From G963422445 sp963422445 (lineage in GTDB: Bacteria > Pseudomonadota > Alphaproteobacteria > Thalassobaculales > Thalassobaculaceae): a stretch of DNA of 64,000 bases. Both the position numbers and the translations under genes were made by a program. Positions 19,267 through 29,050 of this stretch are shown here, piece after piece. Positions within the stretch are counted from its first letter, which is position 1, and every line of letters starts with the position of its first letter. The notes below the pieces were generated by a model. The model did no database searches and was not told the origin of the DNA. It saw nothing but the letters and a program-made list of their open reading frames with translations. The stretch spans positions 5,456,001 through 5,520,000 of the forward strand of contig OY729512.2 of assembly GCA_963422445.2 (NCBI GenBank). The letters run 5' to 3'.

Positions 19267-20524
19267 GATTGGGCAGCATCAGCGCGATGATCTCGCGCTC
19301 CCCGGCCCCAGCCTTGTCAGTGGTGAGACCGTTTCCCCCTCCGAGCGCCGGCGCATCGTGCAGCTGGCCCTCGCACTCGAGTGCATCGACCGCCCGCTCG
19401 ATTTCGCCGATGGAGGTCGAGCCGGGGCTGTAGGCGAGGGCGGCCGCAAGCAGGTGGGTCTTCGCGAACGCCGCGTCGCGCTCCGACAGATGGGCCAGCG
19501 CCCAGTCGACGGCCTTGCGCGCGGGATGGATCTGTACTGCGAACTCGAAGATATCCGTTTGTCACGTCGCAGCGGCAGAACCGTCCTTGCCGGATTCTCC
19601 GACGCCATTGCGTCCCTTGCCGCCCCCGTCGAGGCCCCGCTCCATCGCCGAGGTGACCAGCATCTTCGCGTCGAAGCCGAGATCGGCAACCTGCCTGGCC
19701 CAGGTCTCGCGCAGCACCTCCCGGTCGATGTCGCGTTTGGAGGCGCGCGTCATCAGCGCCGCGCGCCGGGCCAGATGTTGGTTCTCCGCCGTGCCGCCAA
19801 GACCCCGGCCCTCCATTGCCGCCTCGGTCTCCGCGCGCCTTGTCGAAAACGCTTCTATGATGTGTCTGGAGACGCTCGCGATCTCGAACCGCCCATCGGC
19901 GTGGGTCTTCTCTATGGAGTAGCCGAGCTTCCCGAGTTCCCCGGCAAGCTCGCTCCGGTAGAGCGCGCCCAGCAGCATTTTCGAGGCGTACAGCCTTTCG
20001 TTCGCCACTTGCCGTCGGCGCCGAGCAGCATGTTGGCGATCACCGAATAGGTGTACAGCGCCGGGTCCAGGTTCCGGGAGGTTTGGTGCCGGAAGGTAGT
20101 GACCACCGTCTTCCGGTCGCCGGATCCTGCACCCGTGTCTCGGCGGCGTTCCGCTCGAACCAGCCGAGCGCACGCGCCCGGTCGTGGGCCTCGACGATGC
20201 GCGCGTCGTCGCCGACGAGCGCGGCCAGCGACACCGACTTCGGCGCGCTGAAGGTCAGGTCGCGGCCGGGACAGTGACGGATCTCCCCGTCGCCCATGCG
20301 GCGGCCGAGGTGTATATCCAAGCCGTCGGGAACTTCGCCCTCCAGCACCGCCCCGAAGGTATCGGGATCGACCGGGCCTTCAAGGCCGAGCGCTTCGGCG
20401 CCCCGGCCCACCCAGGCGCTCGCCGCCCTATGCTCGGGAGAGTCCTCGGCGTAGTAGCCCCGTCCCTCTCGTAGTAGCTCGTTCTCTGGGAGGGGCTCAC
20501 TACCGCGCCGATCGAGGCGACCAT
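19267..20524 (-). pseudogene. MobF relaxase (TraA/TrwC-like), N-terminal part
   Basis: Upstream half of the conjugative relaxase. It begins MVASIGAVVSPSQ..SYYERDG followed by a second Tyr pair (YYAEDSPEH), as in MobF N-termini. GEIRHCPGRDLTFSAPKSVSL follows, then after a frameshift HQTSRNLDPALYTYSVIANM, then WRTKGLYASKMLLGALYRS-type sequence. In active MobF relaxases the third motif is HTHSVIANM-like (the metal-binding His-x-His). Here both His are Tyr, in addition to several frameshifts. The IS21 element interrupts it at 19266; the rest is at 14704-15605. Confidence 0.8.
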
Positions 20525-20538
20525 CAGATCCAGCGCCC

Positions 20539-21176
20539 TTAGTCGCGCTTGCGCCGCCGGCCGGTAGGCGCGGCCTTGCAGTCTTCGCCGCTGACGGTCT
20601 CGCTTCGTTTCGTGACAACAGGGTCAGGCTTCGCGGGGCGGGGAGGTTCGGAGACCGGCAATCGGTCCGCCGGTGCATGAGTCGGCACGAAACTCGCCGG
20701 CAGTGGAGACGGCCCGGACATCGGCCTCTCCTGCGACGAGGCCAATAGCTCTCGTGTCTCGCGCCGCCGCTCGGGCGCAGGCTCGTTTGCGGGACGCCAG
20801 CCTCGACGATCGTCCATGGACATCCAGATCAGCACGAGGCACAGCAGCGCACCGCCGAACCCAAGGGCCCCAGCGTCGCGCCATCCCAAGCCGCCTCCAG
20901 GATGTCGTCGCGCGCCCACCGCGCGCCCAACGTGACCGAGCGACCGTAGCGGCTGATGGTCTCGACAACGTCGTCCGCGTTCCGGTACTCGACCGCCGCG
21001 TCCTCGTCGAAGCCCGCGGCGATCAGGATGTCAGCAACCGTGAGCTTATATGCCGCATACCAGTCATGCTCGGTGGTGTCGCGCGCCAGCAAAATCGCAC
21101 AGGCGAGGATCGCCATCGAGAGCGCCCCCACAGTCCCGGCGATGACCGCCTGCCGCCAGAACCCGGGATCGGACAC
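20539..21176 (-). pseudogene. Relaxase-linked membrane protein (coupling-protein-like N-terminus), frameshifted
   Basis: Reads from a GTG (MSDPGFWRQAVIAGTV) with a GGAGG just upstream. Two membrane segments are visible (VGALSMAILACAILLAR and FGGALLCLVLIWMSM) around a soluble loop HDWYAAYKLTVADILIAAGF. One frameshift near 20868 separates the two halves. The tail is Pro/Arg-rich and ends 15 bp before the relaxase start, so it was the gene directly upstream of it. The pattern recalls the N-terminal transmembrane part of type IV coupling proteins, but no ATPase follows; the family is uncertain. A second, divergent copy lies at 39821-42321. Confidence 0.55.
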
Positions 21177-21551
21177 GGCCCTCCGTCCGACGCTCGGTCC
21201 GTGATGTGCGCGGTTTTCAAGGCGGCGTTCTCCTCGCTGCGGCCATTGCCAGAACGCGCCGGCACCCCACGGAGACCCTGACGATCGCCGTTGCCCCCGG
21301 TGAACTGCCGATATTCTCGCAGCTTCTCGATGCGAGTATAAGGCGAATACACACGCGCTGCAACTTGTAATATCTAATAAATTCAATAGGTTGATGACAC
21401 ATGTGCGCAGTCGTGCGCTGAGCCGCGACAGGAGCCGTCACCCGTTCCTGGACGCTCGTGCGGTCCCGGACGAAACCTGCGGCATCGCTGTCTTCGGCAC
21501 GCGGAAGCCGCAAGCCTTTGACCCGTGATTCCCGATAGCATAATTTGATGA
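21177..21551. other. No recognisable gene
   Basis: About 375 bp upstream of the relaxase operon remnant. Part is AT-richer (TAATATCTAATAAATTC near 21370) and could hold the old promoter or transfer origin of the conjugative module, but no specific site can be shown. Confidence 0.3.
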
Positions 21552-22601
21552 ACCGCTTATGCAAAGAGCTCCGGTCGCGAGAGTTTGCCACCAGATGTTG
21601 AGGTTGAGGTTAGAGCGGGGGAGCGGGTAGAATGCTCCCGATACATTCCTGCCGACGGAGCCCCCACATGAAACAGCTCCCCGACAGCCCCTCGCCTTCC
21701 AGCACATGGCCCCGGACGATGACACCTGCGCCGCCTGGCTGATCGAAATGCGCTGGCCGGACGGCTTCGTCTGTCCCAGGTGCGGCCATGAAAAGGGATG
21801 GGCGCTGCGCAGAAAAGCACACACCTTCGAGTGCACCGGCTGCCGCCGGCAGACCTCGGTGACGGCCGGGACGATCCTGCACGCCAGCAAGCTGCCGCTC
21901 ACCGTCTGGTTCTGGGCCGCCTACCTGATGGCGACCCACTCCAATGGCATCTCTGCCCTGCAGCTCCAGAAACAGCTCGCTATCGGCTCTTATCGCAGCG
22001 CTTGGCTGCTCGCCCGCAAGCTGCGCGCCAGCATGGTCGAGCCCGAGCGCAACCCGTTGTCGGGCCTGGTGGAAATCGACGAGGCCAGCCGTCCATTCCG
22101 GACCAAAGACGATCCTCCTACCGGAGGGCAAGGACGCAGCCACGACGGCAAGAGGCTCATCGTCGGCGCCATCGAACTCGGGGACGGAAACATCCCGGGC
22201 CGCCTGAGGCTGGCCGAAATCTCCTCCTACGCCGCCGCCGACCTCGGACACTTCGTCGAAACCGCCGCCGGTCCCGACGCCATCGCGAAAACCGACGGCT
22301 GGTCCGGCGACGCTGCGGTCCCCGCCGATCCCCACAATGTCCATGTCGTCGGGAAGACCGCCGCTCACCTCGTCCTGCCGTGGATCCACCAAGTCTTCTC
22401 CAACCTCAAAGAATGGGCGCGAGGCGTCAACCACGGGCTGCGTCGCAAGCATCTGCAAGCCTATCTCGATGAGGTCGTCTTTCGCTTCAACCGCCGCAAA
22501 ACCCGCCACGATGCTTTCCGCTCGCTCTTCCGCCTCGCTACCAATGCACAACCCCTTACCTACAGCATGTTGATCGAACCGGAACCATCTGCATAAGCGG
22601 T
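21552..22601 (+). mobile_element. IS1595-family element, copy 1
   Basis: The ends are inverted repeats beginning ACCGCTTATGCA (left from 21552; right, in reverse complement, from 22601). A second copy in the opposite orientation lies at 42819-43858. No convincing 8-bp target duplication remains here. Its right end is only 7 bp from the stop codon of the last gene of the five-gene operon. Confidence 0.85.
21668..22596 (+). pseudogene. IS1595-family transposase, copy 1 (N-terminal frameshift)
   Basis: From 21706 the frame is fully open for 296 residues: a zinc ribbon FVCPRCGHEKGW..CTGCRRQTSVTAGT, a helix-turn-helix region (SNGISALQLQKQLAIGSYRSA), first acidic block GLVEIDEAS, and the C-terminal HLVLPWIHQVFSNLKEWARG with KTRHDAFRSLF. 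Compared with the other copy, the first roughly 13 residues (MKQLPDS...) are in another frame because of a small indel near 21690. It could still be translated from the internal Met at 21706. Confidence 0.85.
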
Positions 22602-22608
22602 ATAATGT

Positions 22609-25368
22609 TTATCCCGTTTGCGAATCGACCACTTGGAGCACGCTTGGATTCGATCCACGTCCCTCCAGGTATTGCACAATCTCTCTAGCGGCCGTTGCTG
22701 TGTCCTGCCGGGCCTGCACCCATTCCAACTGCACGGCCTGTTCCAGTGCATTGACTGCACGGTCGGCAAGTGCTCCATCCGGCGGCAGCGCCTCAGTGTC
22801 TAGAAGACGCACTCTGCAAAGACCTCCGAGAAGTAGGATCGCGTACCGAAATACAGAGCGTTTTTCCATCACATTGTCCCATTCACCCTCTAGGAGTTGA
22901 TTCAAAGCACCTATGCTGAGCCTTACCGCATCATCCAAGTATTCGTGATTTTCCAAGACAACCGCCGCTGCCGACTCTCTTCTACTGATAATGTGTGAGA
23001 GGCATGCAAGCCGCTCTCCTCTTCGTCCTGCCTTCCCGCGGCCAAGAATGAGTTGAACTACTCTTTTAATCCGACGCGAATCCGAAACGGTACGTCCGAG
23101 GCCTTGATAACATGCAACTGCCGCCCATTCATTCGTGGCTTGGAGTGGACGAGTCGGGTCCATAGACAAATCCATCGCGGCCTTCTCAACCTGTTCGATG
23201 ATACGGTCCTGGATAGAGTTTGGACACCGCACAAAACACCATGTCGCCGGCAGATGTCGCCTGTTTGTCACTCTTAGTTTTTCCACTGTGGGCTGCTGAA
23301 TGTAAGCATCCAGATCGGTGGCCAGAGTATCCAAAACACTATCCAGCTTGTGTTCGATTCTCGTCAAATCCTCTTTACCGATCTGATTTACTCCTGGTAG
23401 TTTTCCCGAAGAACTCACTACATGTTTGCGTTGGTTGGTAATCCTAAATCCACGCAAAGAAGTCCTATTTAGCTTGCGGTACAGTCTGTCTCGAACATCT
23501 GCCTTGTCTACGTTGGCGTGTGTGCACAGAAACGCGTCCAGCGCGAGCTCGGTACTCTGAGGCCCGAGCCAAAAGTTGGGATCTGCTTCGTACTCCACGA
23601 GATCCGGAGCAAGTCTGAAAGGACTTGTCTGGCGCTGATTGACGTCGCAGGAGAGATCGCCCCACCTGAAACGGAGAGGTGACCGTCGTAGTGGTTCGTA
23701 GCTTTTCGAGGCAACAGTGCACGTAGCGAACCCTGAGACCGGTCGTTGTTCGGCATAAACCTGCACCTCGTACCTCGTCGGCGGAGGCTCCTCCAGTGGT
23801 TGGTTTTTTTCGCGTGTCTCCTCTCCCTTCTTCAGCCTGAAGTCAAGGCATCGCATCCGTGCTGGCATCTCAAATGGGATCGGCTCCTTTGTTCGATAAG
23901 TCTTTCCTGCTTCGACGATCTCCCCCGCCGGTATTAGCGTAGACCAGTTTTGAGTACCGTCAGGCTGTCTCGCCCAGAGATCGAGCTGCGGTAGGTGATC
24001 CAGATACGGCGCCTTGCCTTGTTCTAGGCGCCGTGCGGCTTCGAGTGCTCCCCAAGCAGCGCAGGCGGCATCGAGCTTCAAGGTATTTTCCGAGGAAACG
24101 CCTTGTTTCTCCAGGGCCAGCTCCAAGGCTCGTGTCATTGTGCAGCCCGCAGGTGAGTACAGCAGCACATATCTGGCTTCTTTTGCGGCGTGTACCGCCT
24201 TCTTCGGCAGCGGTTCCTCGTGAAACGGTGATGGCTGCCCGATCGCGATCTTCTTCCAGGTTCCCGTATCGTCTCGTATGGCATTCTGAGCGTCGAAATG
24301 CCCTAGGGGGCTTTCCCCGGCAGCAATACTCTCGACCAATCTCGTCTGCCGATGGAGTAGTTCCACTGCCTCGTGTCCGCTAACTTCCTGGATCTGCCGT
24401 CGGATCTCGTGAATTCTAGCGGTCCAATCCCCTTTCCACTTCAGCCGCTGTCCATACTCCTTTCGTTCTGGGAGCAATTCTCCCTTCCACCTGCGGAGCA
24501 AGAGTTGTTGGGTCTCAACTCCTTTCGTTCCGGCGATTAACACTACGAGGGAAATTGGTTTACTTGAGTTTTCTCGGGCTTGTTGCAGTATCCTTCTTGC
24601 TCGACTCGCAGCGGCATTTTCGTGGTGCTTTGTTCTCTCGTTCAGGATTCCGAGAACGACGGCGACTGGCCGCCAGAGAAGGTCAATGGTGCATCCGCCC
24701 AACCTTGTCCGAGCGAGTTCATCAAGGATTCGCGCCTGCGCGGCTTCGTCTATCGCCGGGACATCGGATACAACAAGCACAGCACGTCTGGCGCTGGGTG
24801 CTGTGCCCATTACCCCGGCCCGTAGCGCTTCGCCCAGAGTAGGCCTGCGAACTGGCTTTAGGTTGTCGCGGGCTGCTGCGTCGGTCCCTGGCTCTCGCTT
24901 GTTCCGTGCTTGATCACGTTCCCCAATATTGTTTACGGCTAGGAGCAGGGTGGAGTTGCGCTCCGATGTTGAACCCGGACGACGTTCGGCCTTGGCGTAC
25001 GGTGGAGGCAATTGCGTAAATTCGTCGCCATGTGGATTGGCGTCGTTGCCGCCTTCCGGTATTTCCCATAGGCTACCTTCGATTTTCTCCCAAATTTGGC
25101 AAAACTCGAGACGGCGACCGGGATCGCCCACATGCTCGCCGTATCCGGCTCCGCGACCGTAAGGCGAGCGCTCTGCCTGCGGCCCTGCAATGACATCACC
25201 GAGTTGTTCCGTGTCGTCGATTCGGGCAGCGACGGAACGCCATCCGAACCGGTTGCAGTGCACCTCCTCGGACTCATCGGGCGCACGCCCGGGCTCCCGC
25301 GCGCAAAAATCTTGAAGTCCATTCAGATCGAGGCCTGCCAGGGTCTTCGTTCGACGCTCCTTCTTCAT
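22609..25368 (-). CDS. Hsp70-like (actin-fold ATPase) protein of a putative defence operon
   Basis: Fifth gene of the operon, 919 residues from the preferred ATG at 25368, which overlaps the previous stop as ATGA (an upstream Met at 25389 is also possible). I read a degenerate Hsp70 fold. AGLDLNGLQDFCA near residue 10 is in the place of the phosphate-1 loop (GIDLGTTNSxVA). ARRAVLVVSDVPAIDEAAQA (about 190-210) with DLLWRPVAVVLGIL matches the VTVPAxFxxxQR..EPxAAALAY block. YVLLYSPAGCTMTRALELAL (about 398) replaces the VGGxSRxPxV adenosine motif. AWGALEAARRLEQGKAPYLD plus KTYRTKEPIPFEM and DFRLKKGEE (to about 515) look like the end of the ATPase domain and the beta substrate-binding domain. The last 400 residues are mostly helical with no family I know. 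Several catalytic residues look lost. Confidence 0.65.
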   Translation of the reverse strand: MKKERRTKTLAGLDLNGLQDFCAREPGRAPDESEEVHCNRFGWRSVAARIDDTEQLGDVIAGPQAERSPYGRGAGYGEHVGDPGRRLEFCQIWEKIEGSLWEIPEGGNDANPHGDEFTQLPPPYAKAERRPGSTSERNSTLLLAVNNIGERDQARNKREPGTDAAARDNLKPVRRPTLGEALRAGVMGTAPSARRAVLVVSDVPAIDEAAQARILDELARTRLGGCTIDLLWRPVAVVLGILNERTKHHENAAASRARRILQQARENSSKPISLVVLIAGTKGVETQQLLLRRWKGELLPERKEYGQRLKWKGDWTARIHEIRRQIQEVSGHEAVELLHRQTRLVESIAAGESPLGHFDAQNAIRDDTGTWKKIAIGQPSPFHEEPLPKKAVHAAKEARYVLLYSPAGCTMTRALELALEKQGVSSENTLKLDAACAAWGALEAARRLEQGKAPYLDHLPQLDLWARQPDGTQNWSTLIPAGEIVEAGKTYRTKEPIPFEMPARMRCLDFRLKKGEETREKNQPLEEPPPTRYEVQVYAEQRPVSGFATCTVASKSYEPLRRSPLRFRWGDLSCDVNQRQTSPFRLAPDLVEYEADPNFWLGPQSTELALDAFLCTHANVDKADVRDRLYRKLNRTSLRGFRITNQRKHVVSSSGKLPGVNQIGKEDLTRIEHKLDSVLDTLATDLDAYIQQPTVEKLRVTNRRHLPATWCFVRCPNSIQDRIIEQVEKAAMDLSMDPTRPLQATNEWAAVACYQGLGRTVSDSRRIKRVVQLILGRGKAGRRGERLACLSHIISRRESAAAVVLENHEYLDDAVRLSIGALNQLLEGEWDNVMEKRSVFRYAILLLGGLCRVRLLDTEALPPDGALADRAVNALEQAVQLEWVQARQDTATAAREIVQYLEGRGSNPSVLQVVDSQTG

Positions 25369-26975
25369 GGTGTCGCGTCCTGAAGCCATGCCTCGATGTG
25401 ATGCCCGAAGTGATTCATTGGCATGGTCAACTCGCTGCCCGGTTCAAAGGCCGCGCGCATGAGCCGTGAGTCTCGTGTCGATTCCGGCTCACTGCCGCTT
25501 CTATCGAACACCGAGCGCAGAGCAACGCCATACACCTTGCCGAGTGACTTCTCCTTACGCTCAATGAGGTCGCACGTACGCTCAAGGCCCGCAAGATCTT
25601 CATCCTCTGTGGCTTTGCGAAAGCTGTGCAGCGCGTAGATTGGCATCCGTCCTAAGGTCCGTCCGTTCCAGGACTTGACGTGAAGGGAGGCGGCTGTTCC
25701 CGGCAGTCGGCCTTGACCGCTGTCCATCATGGGCGGATGCACTTCGATGGTCCACTGATGCCCACCGTTGACTGGGAAAAACACCATTGCGGGCTCATGT
25801 AACGCGATCCACCTTCCCTCGCGCTGTTCGTTACGTGCTTGGAGTGGCATTTCTGCAAGAGGCGTCATGAGTTGCGTTTGCATCCGACATGCCACCAGAG
25901 CAAACAAGAAGCAGAATTCCTCCCAGCTGCGGCTCTGCCAGATCCACACCAAATCTCTTGCCCGGTCGTGCCTTATCAGCGCCTGCCAAGCGGCCCAGAC
26001 GGTCTGGTACCGCGCATCGTGCTGAAGAACGTAGTTGGGTGATACGCCCGGCTGAACGGTCCTCACACCGCGCAGTCGCAAGTCGCGGTCCAAAGTTCGG
26101 CATTGCCGGCGGTAAGCTGCGAGCAATTCGCGTTTCTTCGGATCCTTTACGACGCACTCTCCGACCAACCGCGTGCTCATCTCCGCGACCGTCCGCAGGG
26201 TCCGGTTCTCAAGGGTATCGAGGTTCTCCTCGCGCACCGGCGCGAGTACTGTCTGCCGGGTTCCGGCGCGCTCCGCAGTATCGCGTCCGGGCTGCTTCAA
26301 GAGCCAGCGGAGGGTCCGATCATCCATCTCCGTCGCAGCGCCGACTGGGACAGTTCGGTGCATTCTGCGCAGCACCTTGCGCGGGCTTGCGGATAGATCG
26401 GCCAGCACCGGATGGAGCGTTCGGGCGTGCTCGACCAGCACCTCCATCGTTGGCTCGTAATCTAGACCGTACGGATCCAGAAACGCGTCGTCGACCCATT
26501 CCCAGACTCCATTCGCCGCCTTCTCCATCCATCGCTCAACCGCGTGGATCCGCCCAGAGAGGGTCCAGATTGCCGTTAGCCATCGCTCGTTTGATCGCCG
26601 ATCAGTGTCTTCGATTTCACGCCTGCTTGCGTGTGGTTTTTCGAGAACATCGCGGTGCCATTCGATGCCCTCGAATGAGTTACCACGGTCGTCTTCGATG
26701 CGTAGCGCATGCTTGAGACGGGAGGATATCGGAACCTGATAGATCCGGAAGCCATCCAAGGCACCGCCCGCCTCTCCAACCATGGCGAGCATGATGCGTT
26801 TTCCGGCGCTTACATTTTGCGGAGGCGGGCACTTTGACGCTGGCAGGTACTTCCACGCTATGAGTGTATCGGCGTCCGCAGGGGTGGACTGTGGTTTCCA
26901 ACTCGCCTCGTTGTAGAGCGCCTCAGCGAGATCCCAAACGCCTGCGAGAGCGAAGACGTGTGGCTCCAAACTCAT
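25365..26975 (-). CDS. DUF2357-domain protein (McrC-like partner)
   Basis: 536 residues, fourth gene of the operon. It overlaps the AAA+ gene by four bases and the Hsp70-like gene by four. The central REENLDTLENRTLRTVAEM (about residues 245-265) is the DUF2357 hallmark. A helical part follows with YQTVWAAWQALIRHDRARD and WQSRSWEEFCFLFALVACRM. DUF2357 proteins accompany McrB-type GTPases and carry a PD-(D/E)XK nuclease fold at the C-terminus. Here the corresponding region (HQWTIEVHPP, AASLHVKSWNGRTLGRMPIY) has no clean D..ExK triad, so nuclease activity may be lost or altered. Soluble, no signal peptide. Confidence 0.72.
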   Translation of the reverse strand: MSLEPHVFALAGVWDLAEALYNEASWKPQSTPADADTLIAWKYLPASKCPPPQNVSAGKRIMLAMVGEAGGALDGFRIYQVPISSRLKHALRIEDDRGNSFEGIEWHRDVLEKPHASRREIEDTDRRSNERWLTAIWTLSGRIHAVERWMEKAANGVWEWVDDAFLDPYGLDYEPTMEVLVEHARTLHPVLADLSASPRKVLRRMHRTVPVGAATEMDDRTLRWLLKQPGRDTAERAGTRQTVLAPVREENLDTLENRTLRTVAEMSTRLVGECVVKDPKKRELLAAYRRQCRTLDRDLRLRGVRTVQPGVSPNYVLQHDARYQTVWAAWQALIRHDRARDLVWIWQSRSWEEFCFLFALVACRMQTQLMTPLAEMPLQARNEQREGRWIALHEPAMVFFPVNGGHQWTIEVHPPMMDSGQGRLPGTAASLHVKSWNGRTLGRMPIYALHSFRKATEDEDLAGLERTCDLIERKEKSLGKVYGVALRSVFDRSGSEPESTRDSRLMRAAFEPGSELTMPMNHFGHHIEAWLQDATP

Positions 26976-29050
26976 CCGCCGTGTCCCTGCCCCTGCCGGT
27001 CAAGCCCACCCCAGGCGAAGAGGCCCCGCTCTTCGCCTGCGAAGACATCGCGTTGGATCGCTTCCCCCAGATCCTGATCCTGAAGCTTCTCGGTGGTGTA
27101 CTGCATGAGTTCCTTCAGCGCGCGCTCTGTCGCGGGGTCCGCGAGGTCCACGCCACGAAGCTTAGGCAACACGCGCATTTCGACCTGATCCGCGATCGCA
27201 AGCCGCCAGTCGTCAGCGTTGGGGTACTGCTGTGCGTAGCGTTCAATTGCCTGCGCCATGCGGTGCCCGAAGCCCCGCTGTGTCGGTCCCAAAATCCGGT
27301 TCAGCTCTTCGATCGCAGCCTCGATAATCTCGTTATCGACGTGCTGCCCACATTCGTCGATCCATCGGTCCCATTGCGCGGCGTCGAGATAGCCGCTTGT
27401 AGGGTCGGTATCATGCGTGCTGTCACCACCGAACTCGAGCTTCTCCGGCCGAGTGAAACGCAGAACGTTTGAACGGTCGAGGACCTTGTCTGATAGGGTC
27501 TGGGTGCTCTCGTCTTCGTTCATCGTGCCTGCGAAGAGGACCCGGTATCCGGCGTAGATCCGTCGTGCTGTACCGTTGCTTTCCGCGGGGATATCGAGTT
27601 CAATCTCTGCGTCCGCACGCCGTGCAGGGTTGCTGTTCTCATTGCGATGAGGGCGCATTTCCAATCGACTCAGGAAGTCTGAGAAGTAATACTCTGTGCG
27701 CGCCAGGTTCATCTCGTCCAGCAACACCAGCGCCATTCGGTCTTGCCACTCACCGGCTATGTCCGGCCAGTTCTCGGAGTCTAGGTGCGCGAGCAAGCGC
27801 GCAAGATCTGTCGCCCGGTACCGCTTGTCGACGAAGTTATAGAAACCCATTAGATCCTGCGGGCTGTCCCATCTCGGTTGCACCGGAACCTGAAGGAAGT
27901 GAATCCCCATAGCCGCCGCATAAGCGCGGGGGAGTTGGCTCTTTCCGGTACCGCTGATTCCCGCTAAAACGGTCATCGGTGATATGTCCGCCACCTTGAG
28001 CGCGGTATGGAAGGCGTAGATTGTGCGTTGTCCGAATGTCAGTCCCGCCTGCTTCAACGATTCTTCTACCGCGCTCAGGGATTCTCTCTCGTTCCTTGCG
28101 CCGAGCGGTATTGTCCACCCGCTGTTCTTGGCTGCTGCAACAAGACACTGCGGGGGGCGTGTAAGCTCCGCTAGTTTGTCGTCATCACCGTCCTTCCTCG
28201 TCGGCTGGAGTTGCGCGCGCTGTTCTTTTCTGTCTTGGACTTCTGCGTCCAACTTTGCCACGCGTGCCTCGAGCTCCGACCGGCGTTTCTGGAACTCATT
28301 AATCTTGTCGTCCAACTCTCGAGCTTCCTGGCGTGCGACCGCCGAGGCGGCGGCGACTTCAACGAGGTCCGTGCGCAGTGCGCCAAGCTTCTGTTCTGCA
28401 GATTTCGCTTCGGCTTCGGCAACCTCCCGTTGGGCTCGACGCGCCTCGATTTCCGCGTCGAGTCGGACGACTTCGCGCTCCCTTTCCAGCAGGCGCCCAC
28501 GGAGGGAATCCTCTTGTGTGAGGAGAGTTTCCAGTTCGGCTACCTCGGTTCGTAGTTTCGAGGTTTTGTCCGAAAGAGACTTGTGGCGCTCGGTCAATTC
28601 GTCGATTTCGTCAACAAGGCGGCGAGCCTGAGAAAGCTCTGTTTGAGCATGCTCAAGTTCAGCCATCTTCTCCGCGAGGTTCCGAGTGGCGTCCGCGTGT
28701 CGTGCGGTGGCCTCTTCGGTTTCCCCGCGGACTGCAAGGACTTCCTGACGCCGGTCTTCTAACTGGCCGTGCTCGGTGAGCAATTCCTCTCTTTGACGTG
28801 CTAGAGCATCGACCTCAGCCTGCATCCCGGCAACGTTAGCGAGAGCTTCACGTCGTTGCTTGAGGTCGTCGTCGAGATCGACGAGCGTTCCGCGTTTCGT
28901 ATCGATTTGACGGTCGAGTTCTTCGAGCGTGGCCATCGGCCCGCGGATCGTGGCCTGGTGATCCGCGCGAGCCGCAACGAGCACCGTGACGAAGACAAGC
29001 GTGGCAAGTCCGAATGCGGCAATGAGAACTGTGAGAACGAGAGGATCCAT
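26972..29050 (-). CDS. Membrane-anchored coiled-coil McrB-like AAA+ ATPase/GTPase
   Basis: 692 residues, third gene. An N-terminal membrane segment (LVLTVLIAAFGLATLVFVTV) is followed by a long coiled coil (about residues 35-290, Glu/Arg/Leu heptads). The McrB-type AAA+ module comes next: Walker A GISGTGKSQLPRA (about 362), a Trp-containing QPRWDSPQDLMGFYNF block typical of McrB, Walker B LVLLDEMNLARTEYYFSDFL (about 435), and GTMNEDESTQTLSDKVLDRS in the place of the McrB MNTADRS signature (about 505). McrB proteins are GTPase motors that drive McrC nucleases. A membrane tether on one is unusual. Its start overlaps the preceding stop by one base (TGATG). Confidence 0.85.
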   Translation of the reverse strand: MDPLVLTVLIAAFGLATLVFVTVLVAARADHQATIRGPMATLEELDRQIDTKRGTLVDLDDDLKQRREALANVAGMQAEVDALARQREELLTEHGQLEDRRQEVLAVRGETEEATARHADATRNLAEKMAELEHAQTELSQARRLVDEIDELTERHKSLSDKTSKLRTEVAELETLLTQEDSLRGRLLEREREVVRLDAEIEARRAQREVAEAEAKSAEQKLGALRTDLVEVAAASAVARQEARELDDKINEFQKRRSELEARVAKLDAEVQDRKEQRAQLQPTRKDGDDDKLAELTRPPQCLVAAAKNSGWTIPLGARNERESLSAVEESLKQAGLTFGQRTIYAFHTALKVADISPMTVLAGISGTGKSQLPRAYAAAMGIHFLQVPVQPRWDSPQDLMGFYNFVDKRYRATDLARLLAHLDSENWPDIAGEWQDRMALVLLDEMNLARTEYYFSDFLSRLEMRPHRNENSNPARRADAEIELDIPAESNGTARRIYAGYRVLFAGTMNEDESTQTLSDKVLDRSNVLRFTRPEKLEFGGDSTHDTDPTSGYLDAAQWDRWIDECGQHVDNEIIEAAIEELNRILGPTQRGFGHRMAQAIERYAQQYPNADDWRLAIADQVEMRVLPKLRGVDLADPATERALKELMQYTTEKLQDQDLGEAIQRDVFAGEERGLFAWGGLDRQGQGHGG

